DNA of 56,325 nucleotides from the IMG/VR virus record IMGVR_UViG_3300031524_001649, positions 1-56,325 of that record. One strand, written 5' to 3'. The translations under genes and the position numbers were made by a program. The first letter of the stretch is position 1; the number at the start of each line of letters is the position of its first letter. This stretch comes from a virus. This document shows, piece by piece, positions 55,194-56,325 of the stretch. The notes under the pieces were generated by a model. The model saw nothing but the letters and a program-made list of their open reading frames with translations, was not told the origin of the DNA and did not search any database.

Positions 55194-55226
55194 CAGCGCC
55201 GGCGCTCGGATGCCGGCGCTGCCGGC
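55194..55226 (-). terminator. Hairpin between major tail protein and chaperone
   Basis: CAGCGCCGGC-GCTCGGAT-GCCGGCGCTG is an exact 10-bp stem (55194-55221) with an eight-base loop. No clear T-run follows on the minus strand. Possible attenuator adjusting chaperone levels relative to the abundant tail tube protein. Confidence 0.5.
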
Positions 55227-55278
55227 TAGTCGGGTGGCTAGCAAAACCGGCCATTTCAGAAAGAGGGCCGGGGAGTCG

Positions 55279-56325
55279 TTACACGTTGTCGCAGTCCGTG
55301 CCGCGGTAGACGGTGGGCTCCTTGGCCATGCACTTGCCGGTGAGCACGATGGTTGCCGCGTTATAGTTCATCTCGCGGGTCTCGGCCCGGAACATGGGGA
55401 ACACGCTCGTCTCCCGATTGACCGGGGCGCAGGGCGGGTCATACTCCACCAGCACGTCGATGCAGTACGGCTCGCACTGGTCGGGCGAGGAACTGACCCA
55501 CTCGACGGCGCTGTTGTGGCCCTTCAAGGCGTCCATCGGGCACACGGCCTCGCTGGTGCCGCTGGTGATGTGCTCGTACACGGCGTCGAGCTTCACGTCC
55601 ATCGGCACGTCCTTCGGCTCGCGCACCGTGTCCAACAGTCCGCGGTCCAAGAGGTAGGTGTAGTCCCGATGCTCGGTGTACGTCAGGTTCCCTTCGCCGA
55701 TCTTGACGTTGATCTGCTGCGGCTTGAACGTGATGGCTGCACTGGCGGCATAGGTGCCCGCGCCCAAGGCAGGCGAGATGGTGATGCTGGTGGTGCCCCC
55801 GCCACCGCTCGGCGCAGTGCCCGCCACTGTCTCCGCGATGGCGACGTAGGCGTCGGTGCCGATCAAGTTCGAGGTGTCCGCCGTCAGGAGGGCCTGCGGT
55901 GCGTTAGCCAACGTGCCTTGGAACACCACCGTCCAGGAGCCGAGCGTTCCCGTCACGGCGACGTTCGACATCGCGCCCACCAGCGGTGCCAACGCCGCCG
56001 CGACCGTCGGCGCGTCAGCGTCGTAGGCAATCTCCGTGGTCTGCGAACCATTCCACAACAGCTTGAGTGTGCCACCGGTGGCGTTGGTCACTGCCACCGT
56101 CTGCGTCTCGTTAGCTCCGCCGGTGCCCGTGCCTTGCACGCGGGCGGTGACCGTGTGGTCCACCGGAGTCGTCTCGCCCGCGATGCGGAGCCGAGCGCCC
56201 ACGGGAACGGTTCCCGAGTTGAGGCTGTTGAGCGCCACCGACGTAAGGGTGAGGCTAGTCGCCCCGGCAACCGGCGCGGTCACGGGACCAACGGCGGTCC
56301 CCTTCAGGCCATCCTGGAAACGGAT
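55279..56325 (-). CDS. Major tail protein, partial (5' end beyond window)
   Basis: The frame is open to the right edge: IRFQDGLKGTAVGPVTAPVAG is in frame before the first GTG at 56283, so the real start lies outside. 348 residues are visible, ending TDCDNV. The N-terminal region carries an Ig-like or beta-sandwich insertion (Thr/Gly-rich), then ITFKPQQINVKIGEGNLTYTEHRDYTYLLDRG and a beta-rich core, as in tube proteins of siphophage. It sits directly upstream of the G/GT genes. The intergenic 55156-55278 shows a short repeat CCGGCGCTCGGATGCCGGCG hairpin but no clear promoter. Confidence 0.72.
   Translation of the reverse strand: MRFQDGLKGTAVGPVTAPVAGATSLTLTSVALNSLNSGTVPVGARLRIAGETTPVDHTVTARVQGTGTGGANETQTVAVTNATGGTLKLLWNGSQTTEIAYDADAPTVAAALAPLVGAMSNVAVTGTLGSWTVVFQGTLANAPQALLTADTSNLIGTDAYVAIAETVAGTAPSGGGGTTSITISPALGAGTYAASAAITFKPQQINVKIGEGNLTYTEHRDYTYLLDRGLLDTVREPKDVPMDVKLDAVYEHITSGTSEAVCPMDALKGHNSAVEWVSSSPDQCEPYCIDVLVEYDPPCAPVNRETSVFPMFRAETREMNYNAATIVLTGKCMAKEPTVYRGTDCDNV

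Noticed and set aside
1-56325. tRNA, rRNA, integrase, terminase or lysin genes
   Set aside because: I looked for these on both strands and found no cloverleaf-like or diagnostic motifs. Absence here may simply mean they lie outside the window.

Overview
The window looks like a large part of a GC-rich siphophage or prophage genome. It has a tape measure protein, a major tail protein, a -1 frameshifted pair of tail assembly genes, an AEP-primase/SF3-helicase fusion, a family A DNA polymerase, a phage sigma factor, at least five DNA methyltransferases, and dense short operons with ATGA/GTGA overlaps. The host is probably a Gram-negative, GC-rich bacterium: the window has an outer-membrane barrel protein, a lipoprotein and several exported phage proteins. 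Planctomycetota is a reasonable guess, but it is inference only. I see no integrase, terminase, portal, capsid, lysis cassette, tRNA or rRNA. Head genes probably lie beyond the right edge, upstream of the major tail protein on the minus strand.

Layout. (1) 1-32380, minus strand: about 50 early/middle genes. They cover replication and repair (polymerase, SNF2 helicase, ATP-dependent ligase, PD-(D/E)XK and VRR-NUC nucleases, DEDD exonuclease, two metallophosphoesterases, two ParB-like proteins), DNA modification (five methyltransferases), nucleotide metabolism (deoxyribose-phosphate aldolase, a deoxyribosyltransferase-like protein), a radical SAM protein, a sigma factor, exported proteins (serine protease, lipoprotein, secreted protein), and many small zinc-ribbon or membrane proteins. 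(2) 32381-32526: a divergent control region with a perfect 21-bp inverted repeat. (3) 32527-38011, plus strand: primase-helicase, MazG-like pyrophosphatase, DEDD exonuclease and three Cys-rich proteins of unknown function. (4) 38145-41429: an island that looks like bacterial cargo (BioB-like radical SAM, outer-membrane barrel protein, PadR regulator), closed by a bidirectional terminator at 41487-41525. (5) 41549-56325, minus strand: tail module. In order of transcription it reads major tail protein (cut by the window edge), assembly chaperones G and GT, a gp10-like protein, tape measure, four distal or fibre-like proteins, a hub-like protein and small terminal genes.

The most unusual features are these. 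At 4040-4633 there is an array of five long imperfect hairpins (plus a sixth core) separated by spacers built almost wholly of CC-NNN pentamers (NNN-GG on the transcribed strand). Three near-identical intergenic elements (5788-5828, 16728-16769, 28861-28901) look like promoters of one regulon, and the phage sigma factor is the obvious candidate reader. An HNH homing endonuclease domain sits in frame inside a DNA methyltransferase, bounded by 8-bp direct repeats. The DNA polymerase carries two inserted zinc ribbons. All functional statements come from reading motifs; no database search was run.
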